Notes: generated by a model not told the origin, from the sequence alone. A stretch of DNA of 5,693 nucleotides from RGIG6353 sp045660745 (GCA_045660745.1 JAZREJ010000040.1:1-5693), one strand, 5' to 3'; shown: positions 1 to 5,349, numbered from the stretch's first letter. Numbers and translations are program-made.

Positions 1-190
1 CTGACAGAGCCTCCATTCTGTGTAGTGTTTCCGTTAGCCGCATCCATTCCTCTGCGCTGATCTGCACCATCGGAATCTCCTGTTCCACCATCTGTTCCGG
101 TGCTGTTTCTTCCATCGCTTCTTGCAGTGCCGGAGGAATATTCCGTGCCTTGAGCTTGTCCATATAACTCTGTCCTGATCCTAAATTCAT
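1..190 (-). CDS. Hypothetical protein, start only, overlapping the relaxase tail
   Basis: Family not recognised. The frame opens with an ATG at 190 and stays open to the window edge (63 codons), beginning MNLGSGQSYMDKLKAR. The visible part is Glu-, Gln- and Met-rich and looks helical, with a segment around residues 40-55 reading EIPMVQISAEEWMRLTETL. AAAGGAG lies 10 nt upstream of the ATG, which is why I chose this start. The whole visible part overlaps the relaxase frame, so one DNA stretch has two open frames. The amino-acid make-up here is more protein-like than in the relaxase frame, which turns Gly/Ser/Thr/Asp-rich at the same place. Its position after the relaxase suggests a conjugation accessory protein, but that is inference. 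The C-terminus is outside the window. Confidence 0.55.
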   Translation of the reverse strand, partial: MNLGSGQSYMDKLKARNIPPALQEAMEETAPEQMVEQEIPMVQISAEEWMRLTETLHRMEALS

Positions 191-965
191 GTTCCATATT
201 CTCCTTTAAATATTTTTCATCGTTTAGTTTTATATCACGGACACGACGTTCCTTTCCATCAGCTGTTTGACAGATATACGTGATATATTTTCTCTCGGGA
301 GTCCACACCATATCGTAGCCGAGCCTTTTCATTTCGCGCTGGAATTCATCCTTGTTTTCAGCCCTCGTCATACAAAAATCTATTGCGACTCGCAGAGCCA
401 TCTTCCAGCTGTTGCCGTTCATAGCCGCGCGATATTCTTTTGGTCCGAGGCGTTGAGATTTCACATTTGGATTGTACTTTTGCAGAACGTTCAGCCCATG
501 AGCTTGACAAATCTCATCGCTTTTCTGACGAAGGTCGCCGAGAAAATACTTGTTATAGTGAAGCTTGCGACCGTTTTCAAGATTATAAGCGCACACGACA
601 ATGTGATTATGGAGATGGTCTTTGTCTATGTGAGTGGCAACGATTGCTTCATGATTTTTGAATTTATCAAAGCCTCTGACGAGTTCCATGCCGATATCAT
701 TTGCCTCTTGCGGAGAGATAGCTTCACCAATCTTGAAGGACTGAACGAAATGATAAAATCTCACACCATCTGGCTCGTGTCCGTATATTTTTTGCGTGGC
801 GAGAAAAGACTCGTTTGCTAACTCCGGGATACAGTTATATCCCGAAACATATGCGAGCTGTTCGTCCTCGTCAAGCGTTTTTGAAGGCTGCATACAGTAA
901 TCAAGTACACCTTTCTGTGCGCTGGGAGTCTGATTCTTTTCGGGAATACTTTCAACTATCGCCAT
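1..965 (-). CDS. Relaxase / mobilization nuclease, C-terminus cut by window edge
   Basis: DNA-nicking transesterase that would cut at oriT, stay covalently bound to the 5' end and lead the strand into a recipient. At least 321 residues are visible. Motifs fit the Relaxase family (VirD2/MOBP-like): Tyr23 in VLDYCMQPSKT is the likely catalytic tyrosine; YHFVQSF follows at 71-77; the metal-binding histidine motif HIDKDHLHNH lies at 112-121. Residues about 170-260 (EYRAAMNGNSWK, RKYITY, MEHEFRIR) match the conserved second half of relaxases from Clostridiales elements. From about residue 267 the chain becomes Gly/Ser/Thr/Asp-rich, probably a disordered tail. The ATG at 965 follows GGAGGTG (972-978) by 6 nt and overlaps the end of mobC by 14 bp, implying translational coupling. 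No stop occurs before the edge, so full length is unknown. Confidence 0.9.
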   Translation of the reverse strand, partial: MAIVESIPEKNQTPSAQKGVLDYCMQPSKTLDEDEQLAYVSGYNCIPELANESFLATQKIYGHEPDGVRFYHFVQSFKIGEAISPQEANDIGMELVRGFDKFKNHEAIVATHIDKDHLHNHIVVCAYNLENGRKLHYNKYFLGDLRQKSDEICQAHGLNVLQKYNPNVKSQRLGPKEYRAAMNGNSWKMALRVAIDFCMTRAENKDEFQREMKRLGYDMVWTPERKYITYICQTADGKERRVRDIKLNDEKYLKENMEHEFRIRTELYGQAQGTEYSSGTARSDGRNSTGTDGGTGDSDGADQRRGMDAANGNTTQNGGSV

Positions 966-1269
966 CGTTTTCACCTCCGAGTGCGAGAAGAATTTGACGA
1001 TAGAGAGACAATAATTCCGTCAACTCCGGCGCATATATTCGTCCTTGATGGCAGAGCTTTGTGAGCTGGTTGAGGTTGTTACCCTGATAGCGAAGCTCTT
1101 GGTTCAGCTCTCGGAGATCCAAGTTGGCAATGACCTTACCGTCCATGCACATTCTCAAAATAAATTCTCGCATCGAGGGAGCGACCGCCTCATACATCTT
1201 GCCTTGCATCGAGAGTTTTTCTTCGGGAGTAACTCGAATCGTAATGGTTTCTGTTTGTGTTCTACCCAA
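952..1269 (-). CDS. mobC: MobC-family relaxosome accessory protein
   Basis: Small oriT-binding protein that helps the relaxase open and nick the origin of transfer. 105 residues from a TTG start. The N-terminal part (ETITIRVTPEEKLSMQGKM) resembles the ribbon-helix-helix-like DNA-binding start of MobC proteins. The C-terminal half has the family signature ELNQELRYQGNNLNQL at 54-69 (GNNLNQL at 63-69), followed by a helical YAPELTELLSLYRQIL tail. A longer reading from an ATG at 1380 is open, but it has no ribosome binding site and would run through the hairpin cluster. The TTG at 1269 has AAAGGAG 7 nt upstream, so it is preferred. The gene overlaps the relaxase start by 14 bp and its 5' side faces the candidate oriT, the usual arrangement. 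Confidence 0.88.
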   Translation of the reverse strand: MGRTQTETITIRVTPEEKLSMQGKMYEAVAPSMREFILRMCMDGKVIANLDLRELNQELRYQGNNLNQLTKLCHQGRIYAPELTELLSLYRQILLALGGENDGDS

Positions 1270-1276
1270 TATATTT

Positions 1277-1283
1277 CTCCTTT
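1277..1283 (-). promoter_or_regulatory. Ribosome binding site fixing the TTG start of mobC
   Basis: AAAGGAG on the minus strand, 7 nt before TTG at 1269. It decides between the short TTG-started protein and the 37-residue longer ATG-started reading, which has no comparable site. Confidence 0.75.
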
Positions 1284-1752
1284 CAATGAAAAGTGGGTTC
1301 GGGCTTCTGCCCGATATTGTCCCAGCGTGAGCGCAGGGACGGTGCGAGGTGGGCGCCGCCATTTGGCGGTGGACATCCACGCGCTATGCTTGCCCCAGAC
1401 GCGAGCGTCGGGAAAGCAGAAAAAATAGTGACATTGGCGTATGCGGCAAAATATCCTTGACTCCGACACCAGCTCTAAAACGCTATTTTACCGATGGCCT
1501 TTTCTTTGATTCCTGCATCACAGGTTTTGAACTGTGTGACGGCGTGACAGCTAATTTGTCTGCTTTTAAGACTCACATAAATGCAGAAGAAAAAAGTCGG
1601 TTGATGTGTGCCCAAACCTCGAATTCACACCCCTGCACTTATCCTCAATCGGCAGCACTTTCAAACGCTCCTATAAACCTATAGTATATTCTTCAGCTAT
1701 AAAGTATGGTAGAAGTCCTCTTGTTAGAGCCCCCATTTTTAATACCACCTAC
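1284..1752. other. 469-bp gene-free gap between mobC and the winged-helix gene
   Basis: Besides the hairpin cluster, I see no convincing gene or consensus promoter. Two tiny minus-strand frames just after the winged-helix gene are the only candidates: 21 codons from ATG at 1736 (MGALTRGLLPYFIAEEYTIGL), preceded by AGGTGG at 8 nt, and 32 codons from TTG at 1664, whose AGGAG overlaps the stop of the first. Both are too short to trust. Other marks are a small stem CACAG/CTGTG around 1518-1535, a CTATA/TATAG inverted repeat around 1671-1684, and a 25-bp stretch (1450-1474) resembling part of the AT-hook gene. The mobC promoter may lie here or mobC may be read through from upstream. Confidence 0.5.
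1299..1417. other. Candidate origin of transfer (oriT): hairpin cluster upstream of mobC
   Basis: Five inverted repeats are packed into about 120 bp. TCGGGC/GCCCGA (1299-1314) has a 4-nt loop. GTCCC-A-GCG with CGC-A-GGGAC (1319-1340) has loop TGAG and one A/A mismatch. CCGCCA/TGGCGG (1356-1369) has a TT loop. GTGGA/TCCAC (1369-1380) has a 2-nt centre and overlaps the previous repeat. A longer imperfect hairpin spans 1388-1417, with GCTT/AAGC ends and a GACGC-GA-GCGTC core. The segment is more GC-rich than its surroundings and has no convincing gene. Known oriT regions carry such inverted repeats beside mobC and relaxase genes, so location and structure agree. I could not assign a nick site. 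Confidence 0.6.
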
Positions 1753-2040
1753 CTACAAAATAAGCCTATAAATATTTGATCCGTAATCACCGGCATTCGT
1801 GTGGCGGTGATATTTTTCGATCAAGCCTTTCTCCACAAGCACCCTCAATGCCTTGTCCACGGTTTCCTCTTTCTTGATACCACAGCCCTTGGCGATATCC
1901 TTTCTTGAGGGAAAAGCAACGTTGTTCTCCCGATTCAAACGACGGCAAAGAAAACAATAGACCGCGATATCTCTCGGCTTCAGATTATATTCAAATATAC
2001 GGTTGTCCACCATAAAAAAATTAGTACGTCTTTCCTTCAT
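1753..2040 (-). CDS. Small winged-helix DNA-binding protein (HTH_36-like)
   Basis: 95 residues, probably a DNA-binding protein of the kind found in plasmids and integrative elements and resembling the N-terminal domain of RepA-type replication initiators. Residues about 17-40 (YNLKPRDIAVYCFLCRRL) form the first helices. Residues 42-76 (FPSRKDIAKGCGIKKEETV, then ALRVLVEKGLIEK) give a helix-turn-helix, and the Gly-rich stretch NAGDYGSNIYRL at 82-94 fits the wing. Only the winged-helix unit is present; no catalytic or oligomerization domain follows. It could be a regulator of the mobilization operon or a reduced replication initiator, and the sequence does not decide. The ATG at 2040 has GGGAGGG only 2 nt upstream, a tight spacing. 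It is the second gene of the minus-strand operon, 37 bp after the AT-hook gene. Confidence 0.75.
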   Translation of the reverse strand: MKERRTNFFMVDNRIFEYNLKPRDIAVYCFLCRRLNRENNVAFPSRKDIAKGCGIKKEETVDKALRVLVEKGLIEKYHRHTNAGDYGSNIYRLIL

Positions 2041-2053
2041 AGCCCTCCCAATA

Positions 2054-2078
2054 ATTTTCGGTGGCGGCTACCGAAAAT
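2054..2078. repeat. Palindrome copy A, ahead of the winged-helix gene
   Basis: On the plus strand, arms ATTTTCGGTGGC and GCTACCGAAAAT surround a central G. The 12-bp arms match except for one G/T pair (2063/2069). It fills most of the 37-bp gap between the AT-hook gene, whose TGA stop overlaps its last base, and the winged-helix gene, ending 13 nt before that start. It is nearly the same sequence as copy B. It is either a protein-binding site or, in RNA, a hairpin next to the ribosome binding site. No U-run follows it on either strand. Confidence 0.8.
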
Positions 2079-2521
2079 CATTCACCGCCTAATTCTCTTA
2101 ACTCATACAATGCCCTGCGAAATTCCATCCGTAAGAATTCATTTTCTTCATCGGCACAATATTTCTTCAACGCTGTTCGCAATTTGCGAATTGCAATAGT
2201 GATCTCCTTCACTCCAACGCCAGCTTTAATAGCATCAATGGCAAAATTCGCAACGATAACACAATCCTCGAGCGCGGCATTGTCCTGAATTCGCAACCGA
2301 CCAAGCTGCTCAAGGATACCTGTCTTACAAGCCTTAAAACAAAAATTCGTGTCGTCCACCTCATACAATATATTTTTCTCGGGAATCTCATCGGCAGCAT
2401 CCATGAGAACGCCAGTACCCTCAAACATATATTTGTAATTCAGTTCTTTTCTTCTGTTATCATAATGTCCCTCCGTAAGGTGCGTGTCCACCTTCGGTCG
2501 TCCTCGCTTGCGTTTTTCCAA
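2078..2521 (-). CDS. AT-hook-containing protein of unknown family
   Basis: 147 residues; I do not recognise the family. The N-terminus MEKRKRGRPKVD has an AT-hook core (RGRPK, residues 6-10) inside a basic cluster, so minor-groove binding to AT-rich DNA is likely. The rest (about 25-147) looks alpha-helical and soluble, with segments such as ALEDCVIVANFAIDAIKAG, an acidic-basic C-terminus (EENEFLRMEFRRALYELREL), several cysteines, and no transmembrane stretch. As first gene of the minus-strand operon facing the repressor, and flanked on both sides by the same palindrome, it may be a DNA-binding regulator or a partition/relaxosome accessory. That is inference. The start is a TTG at 2521, chosen because AGAGGTGA lies just upstream. 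Its predicted promoter is a near-perfect consensus. Confidence 0.75.
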   Translation of the reverse strand: MEKRKRGRPKVDTHLTEGHYDNRRKELNYKYMFEGTGVLMDAADEIPEKNILYEVDDTNFCFKACKTGILEQLGRLRIQDNAALEDCVIVANFAIDAIKAGVGVKEITIAIRKLRTALKKYCADEENEFLRMEFRRALYELRELGGE

Positions 2522-2525
2522 AACC

Positions 2526-2533
2526 TCACCTCT
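2526..2533 (-). promoter_or_regulatory. Ribosome binding site fixing the TTG start of the AT-hook gene
   Basis: AGAGGTGA on the minus strand, 4 nt before the TTG at 2521 (7 nt if AGAGG is taken as the core). No ATG in this frame lies upstream with a comparable site, so the non-ATG start is preferred. Confidence 0.65.
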
Positions 2534-2539
2534 TTCTAT

Positions 2540-2560
2540 TTTCGGTAGCGGCTACCGAAA
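2540..2560. repeat. Palindrome copy B, in the leader of the AT-hook gene
   Basis: A perfect 10-bp inverted repeat with a one-base centre: TTTCGGTAGC, G, GCTACCGAAA. It lies between the predicted transcription start (about 2608) and the ribosome binding site, 18 nt before the TTG start. Its centre is 484 bp from that of copy A. Being downstream of the -10 box, it could be a roadblock operator, or in RNA a stem next to the Shine-Dalgarno site. A terminator is unlikely because no U-run follows. Confidence 0.85.
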
Positions 2561-2614
2561 TTCCAAAATCATATGGTTATATACCGATTACTACAATTTC
2601 CTTTGGTATTCGTC

Positions 2615-2643
2615 ATTATAACACAATAATATTGTATTGTCAA
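2615..2643 (-). promoter_or_regulatory. Consensus promoter of the minus-strand (mobilization) operon
   Basis: On the minus strand, TTGACA (2643-2638) and TATAAT (2620-2615) are separated by exactly 17 nt, a perfect sigma-A consensus. Predicted start is near 2608, giving a leader of about 87 nt that contains palindrome B. A promoter this strong in a mobile element is expected to be held down by a repressor. Confidence 0.88.
2623..2635. promoter_or_regulatory. Candidate repressor operator in the operon promoter
   Basis: ACAATA, A, TATTGT: a perfect 6-bp inverted repeat inside the spacer between -10 and -35 of the minus-strand promoter. A bound repressor here would block RNA polymerase. It shares ACAA/TTGT half-sites with the site in the facing promoter. 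Confidence 0.5.
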
Positions 2644-2679
2644 TAGAATTATATAATATTTTTGGAGTTTCTATTGACA
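2638..2679. repeat. 11-bp inverted repeat carrying both divergent -35 boxes
   Basis: TGTCAATAGAA at 2638-2648 and its exact reverse complement TTCTATTGACA at 2669-2679, with an AT-rich 20-bp middle. Each arm includes the -35 box of one of the two divergent promoters. The similarity continues outward (ATACAA on both sides), so the two promoters look like inverted copies. Confidence 0.85.
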
Positions 2680-2702
2680 AATACAAGTTTGTATGGTAAA
2701 AT
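2674..2702 (+). promoter_or_regulatory. Promoter of the LexA-like repressor gene
   Basis: TTGACA (2674-2679) and TAAAAT (2697-2702) with a 17-bp spacer. Predicted start is near 2709, leaving a short leader of about 25 nt before the ATG. Its -35 is only 30 bp from the -35 of the opposite promoter. Confidence 0.85.
2681..2694. promoter_or_regulatory. Candidate autoregulatory operator in the repressor promoter
   Basis: ATACAA, GT, TTGTAT: a 6-bp inverted repeat lying between -35 and -10 of the repressor promoter. Position and half-sites parallel the palindrome in the opposing promoter, as expected if the repressor controls both itself and the operon. Confidence 0.5.
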
Positions 2703-2733
2703 GGATGCGTAATACACTTGGAGGTATATCCGT

Positions 2734-3444
2734 ATGAGCTTTATTGGTGAACAGATAAAGAAATATCGTAATATAAAAGGCATGACTCAGCAGGACATCG
2801 CTGACGCACTCGGTGAGAGTTCGGGCAGAGTTATCTATAACTGGGAGAAAGGCATCGGTCGTCCTGATTGCGACAAGCTCGCACGTCTTTGCGATCTGCT
2901 TGGTGTATCTGCTGACGAGCTTATCGGTTGCAGGTCCATGGCGCAACGCCCTACCGCTACCGAATGGAATACATTACAAAAATACCGCGCCCTTGACGAG
3001 CACGGTAAAGAGGTTGTTGATTATATGATCGACAGTGAATATAAACGTGTGACGGCGCTGACAAGAAAGCCCAAGCCTCGTATGCTGAAAATAGATTGGT
3101 ATGCTCAACCTGCCTCTGCCGGTACAGGCACCTTCCTTGACAGCGATCTGGCGGAGGATTTGTTCGTTCCCGAAAGTGCAGAAGCAGAGGCGGCTGATTA
3201 TGTTATCTCTGTTGGCGGCGACAGTATGGAGCCTACATACCACGATGGAGACAAGGTATTCGTTGAGAAGTGCGATGCTGTCGATATTGGTGAGGTTGGT
3301 ATCTTCGTTGTGAACGGCGATGTCTACATCAAGGAACTTGGTAACCAGTGCTTGATCTCGCATAACGAAAAATATAAACCTATTCGCATCGGAGAGAACG
3401 ATAGCGTTTACTGCTGCGGTAGGGTTATTGGAATTGTAGAATAA
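2734..3444 (+). CDS. LexA/CI-like repressor: XRE helix-turn-helix plus S24 self-cleaving domain
   Basis: 236 residues. The N-terminal XRE DNA-binding domain spans about 5-64 (IKKYRNIKGMTQQDIADALG, then NWEKGIGRPDCDKLARLCDLLGVSADEL). A linker follows, then a C-terminal S24/LexA-type domain from about 122 to 235. The parts needed for self-cleavage are visible: an Ala-Gly site at 129-130 (PASAGTG), Ser164 in GGDSMEPTY, and Lys200 in VYIKEL. In this family, RecA filaments formed after DNA damage stimulate cleavage and so derepress target genes. The gene is divergent from the mobilization operon, which suggests it is the element's master repressor. The ATG follows GGAGG (2720-2724) by 9 nt. Length is normal for phage/ICE repressors and longer than cellular LexA starts would suggest, because the N-terminus is XRE rather than the LexA winged helix. 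Confidence 0.93.
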   Translation: MSFIGEQIKKYRNIKGMTQQDIADALGESSGRVIYNWEKGIGRPDCDKLARLCDLLGVSADELIGCRSMAQRPTATEWNTLQKYRALDEHGKEVVDYMIDSEYKRVTALTRKPKPRMLKIDWYAQPASAGTGTFLDSDLAEDLFVPESAEAEAADYVISVGGDSMEPTYHDGDKVFVEKCDAVDIGEVGIFVVNGDVYIKELGNQCLISHNEKYKPIRIGENDSVYCCGRVIGIVE

Positions 3445-3451
3445 ATTACAC

Positions 3452-3489
3452 AAAAAAGTCTGCCTCTCTCATAGTCGGCAGACTTTTTT
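3452..3489. terminator. Bidirectional intrinsic terminator after the repressor gene
   Basis: Perfect 13-bp inverted repeat: AAAAAAGTCTGCC (3452-3464) and GGCAGACTTTTTT (3477-3489), loop 12 nt. There is a T6 run on the plus strand after the stem, then further T-rich DNA, and a T6 run on the minus strand too. It can stop the repressor transcript, starting 7 bp after its stop, and the cotransporter transcript from the other side. Confidence 0.92.
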
Positions 3490-3515
3490 CTTTTATTTTG
3501 AATTTTACATATTTT

Positions 3516-3545
3516 AGGGCTGGCAAATTATCCCCTGCCAGCCCT
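3516..3545. terminator. Second hairpin, abutting the end of the Na/Pi cotransporter gene
   Basis: AGGGCTGGCA (3516-3525) and TGCCAGCCCT (3536-3545), a perfect 10-bp stem with a 10-nt loop. On the plus strand it is followed by GTTTTTATA and could stop plus-strand transcripts. For the cotransporter, whose stop is 5 bp away, the sequence after the stem on the minus strand is AAAATATG, without the expected U-run, so it is not a standard terminator in that direction. Confidence 0.7.
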
Positions 3546-3549
3546 GTTT

Positions 3550-5307
3550 TTATACAAGCTTAATCACGGAATATTTGCTCGAATATTTCTCGAACTTTTC
3601 GTTGTAATGAGCGTTACCTGCCTTGAGGTGCTTGATGACCTCGTGGGCGTTCATCGTATGCTCGCTGACGTCGATGATGCCAACGGCAACGTTAGAGCAA
3701 TGGTCGCTTACGCGCTCGAAGTTGGTGATAAGATCCGACCATATAAATCCGGTTTCAACGGTGCAAGCACCATCTCTGAGTCTTGCGATATGGTTGTTAC
3801 GAAGAAGTGTTTTAAGGTTATCAATAACTTGTTCAAGAGGCTCAACGTCGTAAGCAACGGCAAGATCGTTATTGATATATGCCGCTTCGGTCAAGGTGAG
3901 GATTTCACTTGTTGCGGCGCAGAGAGTTGCAATTTCTTCTCTTGCGGCAGGAGAGAACTCGATGCCTTTCTCACGAAGTTCTTCAACGGATTCAAGCACA
4001 TTTACGGCGTGGTCGGAAATACGCTCAAAGTCACCGATTGCCTTTAAGAGCTTGGTGATCAAGGCGCTATCCTCATCGGAAACTTGATGATTGCTGAGCT
4101 TTGTCAGATACGTGCCGAGGATATCTTCATAGTGGTCGGTATTATCCTCGATCTGTCTGATTCGTTCAGCGATTTCCGGAGTATAATCTGTAATGGACTG
4201 AATGCTGAGGCGGAAGCCTTCAAATGCTTCGGTTGCCATCTTGGATGCCAAATGGCTACTCTGCTCAACCGCGATAGGAGGAGTTGCAAGAAGACGCTCG
4301 TCAAGCTCGACAACCTTCTCGGGAGCTTTTCCTTCGGGAACAAGCTTGTACGCAAGCTTTTCAAGAAGTGAGGAGGCAGGCAGAAGAATGATGGTACAAA
4401 GAACGTTAAAGATGGAGTGGCAAATCGCAATTCCAAGATAGGATGCGGAGTCATTCAATATAAGTGGCTTGAATATTGCGGATATAATGCAGAATACAGT
4501 AAGCCAAATCACCGTACCGATTACGTTAAACAGCAGGTGAATGAACGATGCTCGCTTTGCGTTTTTGGATGCGCCGAAGGACGAGAGCATAGCGGTTACA
4601 CAAGTACCGATATTCTGACCCATGATGATCGGAATCGCCGCAGAATAGGATACTGCGCCGGTTACACTCAACGCCTGAAGAATACCGACGGAGGCAGACG
4701 AAGACTGAATGATTGCGGTGACGAGTGCGCCTACGAGAACACCGAGGATAGGATTGGTGAACGCGAGGAAGAGGTTTTGGAATTCGGGTACGCTTGCAAG
4801 TCCCTTTACCGCATCGCTCATCGCATCCATACCGAACATAAGCGTTGCAAATCCGAGAAGGATCGTTCCCACGTCTTTTTTCTTTGAGGACTTTGAGAAC
4901 ATAGTAAATGCAATACCGATCAGCGCAAGGATAGGCGTGAAGGACATCGGCTTAAGAAGTTTCATTACTATATTATCGCTCGAGATACCACCAAGGCTGA
5001 GGAGCCAAGAGGTAACAGTCGTACCGATGTTAGCACCCATAATGATACCGATGGACTGCTTCAAGGTCATTACCTTTGAGTTAACGAAGCCGACCACCAT
5101 TACGGTTGTAGCGGACGAGCTTTGAATGACGGCGGTGACACCCATGCCTGTCAAGAAGCCCTTGAATTTGTTGTCTGTCAGCTTTCCAAGAAGTGCTTTG
5201 AGGCTATTGCCTGCACGTCTTTCAAGTCCGTCGCCCATAACGTTCATACCGAAAAGGAACAGACAAAGTCCTCCGATCAGGGCGAGCGCGTCGAAAATGT
5301 CGAACAT
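3550..5307 (-). CDS. Na/Pi cotransporter family protein with C-terminal PhoU-like domain
   Basis: 585-residue inner-membrane protein of the NptA/YjbB-type sodium-phosphate cotransporter family. Two repeated transporter units are clear: the first has GLCLFLFGMNVM at 13-24, QSSSAT at 62-67 and GANIGT at 91-96; the second has LMFGMDAM at 156-163, QSSSAS at 201-206 and GQNIGT at 230-235. The QSSSA motifs are the family's substrate/sodium signature. Hydrophobic segments run through about 5-310. Residues about 345-560 form a cytosolic PhoU-like helical domain with two metal-binding repeats, DFERISDHAVNV (426-437) and NFERVSDHCSNV (529-540). Known members move phosphate with Na+, and E. coli YjbB mainly exports it; direction here is unknown. 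The ATG at 5307 has AAAAGGAG at 7 nt. Being divergent from pstS supports a phosphate role. Confidence 0.94.
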   Translation of the reverse strand: MFDIFDALALIGGLCLFLFGMNVMGDGLERRAGNSLKALLGKLTDNKFKGFLTGMGVTAVIQSSSATTVMVVGFVNSKVMTLKQSIGIIMGANIGTTVTSWLLSLGGISSDNIVMKLLKPMSFTPILALIGIAFTMFSKSSKKKDVGTILLGFATLMFGMDAMSDAVKGLASVPEFQNLFLAFTNPILGVLVGALVTAIIQSSSASVGILQALSVTGAVSYSAAIPIIMGQNIGTCVTAMLSSFGASKNAKRASFIHLLFNVIGTVIWLTVFCIISAIFKPLILNDSASYLGIAICHSIFNVLCTIILLPASSLLEKLAYKLVPEGKAPEKVVELDERLLATPPIAVEQSSHLASKMATEAFEGFRLSIQSITDYTPEIAERIRQIEDNTDHYEDILGTYLTKLSNHQVSDEDSALITKLLKAIGDFERISDHAVNVLESVEELREKGIEFSPAAREEIATLCAATSEILTLTEAAYINNDLAVAYDVEPLEQVIDNLKTLLRNNHIARLRDGACTVETGFIWSDLITNFERVSDHCSNVAVGIIDVSEHTMNAHEVIKHLKAGNAHYNEKFEKYSSKYSVIKLV

Positions 5308-5332
5308 AGATTTTCTCCTTTTATATGTATTA

Positions 5333-5349
5333 ACCGCAGAATACGCGGT
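5333..5349. other. Small hairpin in the cotransporter mRNA leader
   Basis: ACCGC and GCGGT, 5-bp arms with a 7-nt loop, lying between the predicted transcription start (about 5363) and the ribosome binding site (5315-5322). It is too small to call a riboswitch and may have no role. Confidence 0.4.

Noticed and set aside
267..821. 184-codon plus-strand open frame
   Set aside because: It lies wholly antisense to the relaxase, whose motifs are unambiguous, and has no ribosome binding site.
1267..1380. 37-residue N-terminal extension of MobC from an ATG at 1380
   Set aside because: No ribosome binding site, it reads through the hairpin cluster, and the added residues do not look like MobC. The TTG at 1269 has a clear AAAGGAG.
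1155..1469. 104-codon minus-strand open frame across the hairpin cluster
   Set aside because: It overlaps mobC out of frame, has no recognisable domain or ribosome binding site, and its Arg/Trp/Cys-rich composition is typical of a shadow frame.
2054..2560. Palindromes A and B as intrinsic terminators
   Set aside because: Neither copy is followed by a U-run on either strand, and both lie just before ribosome binding sites.
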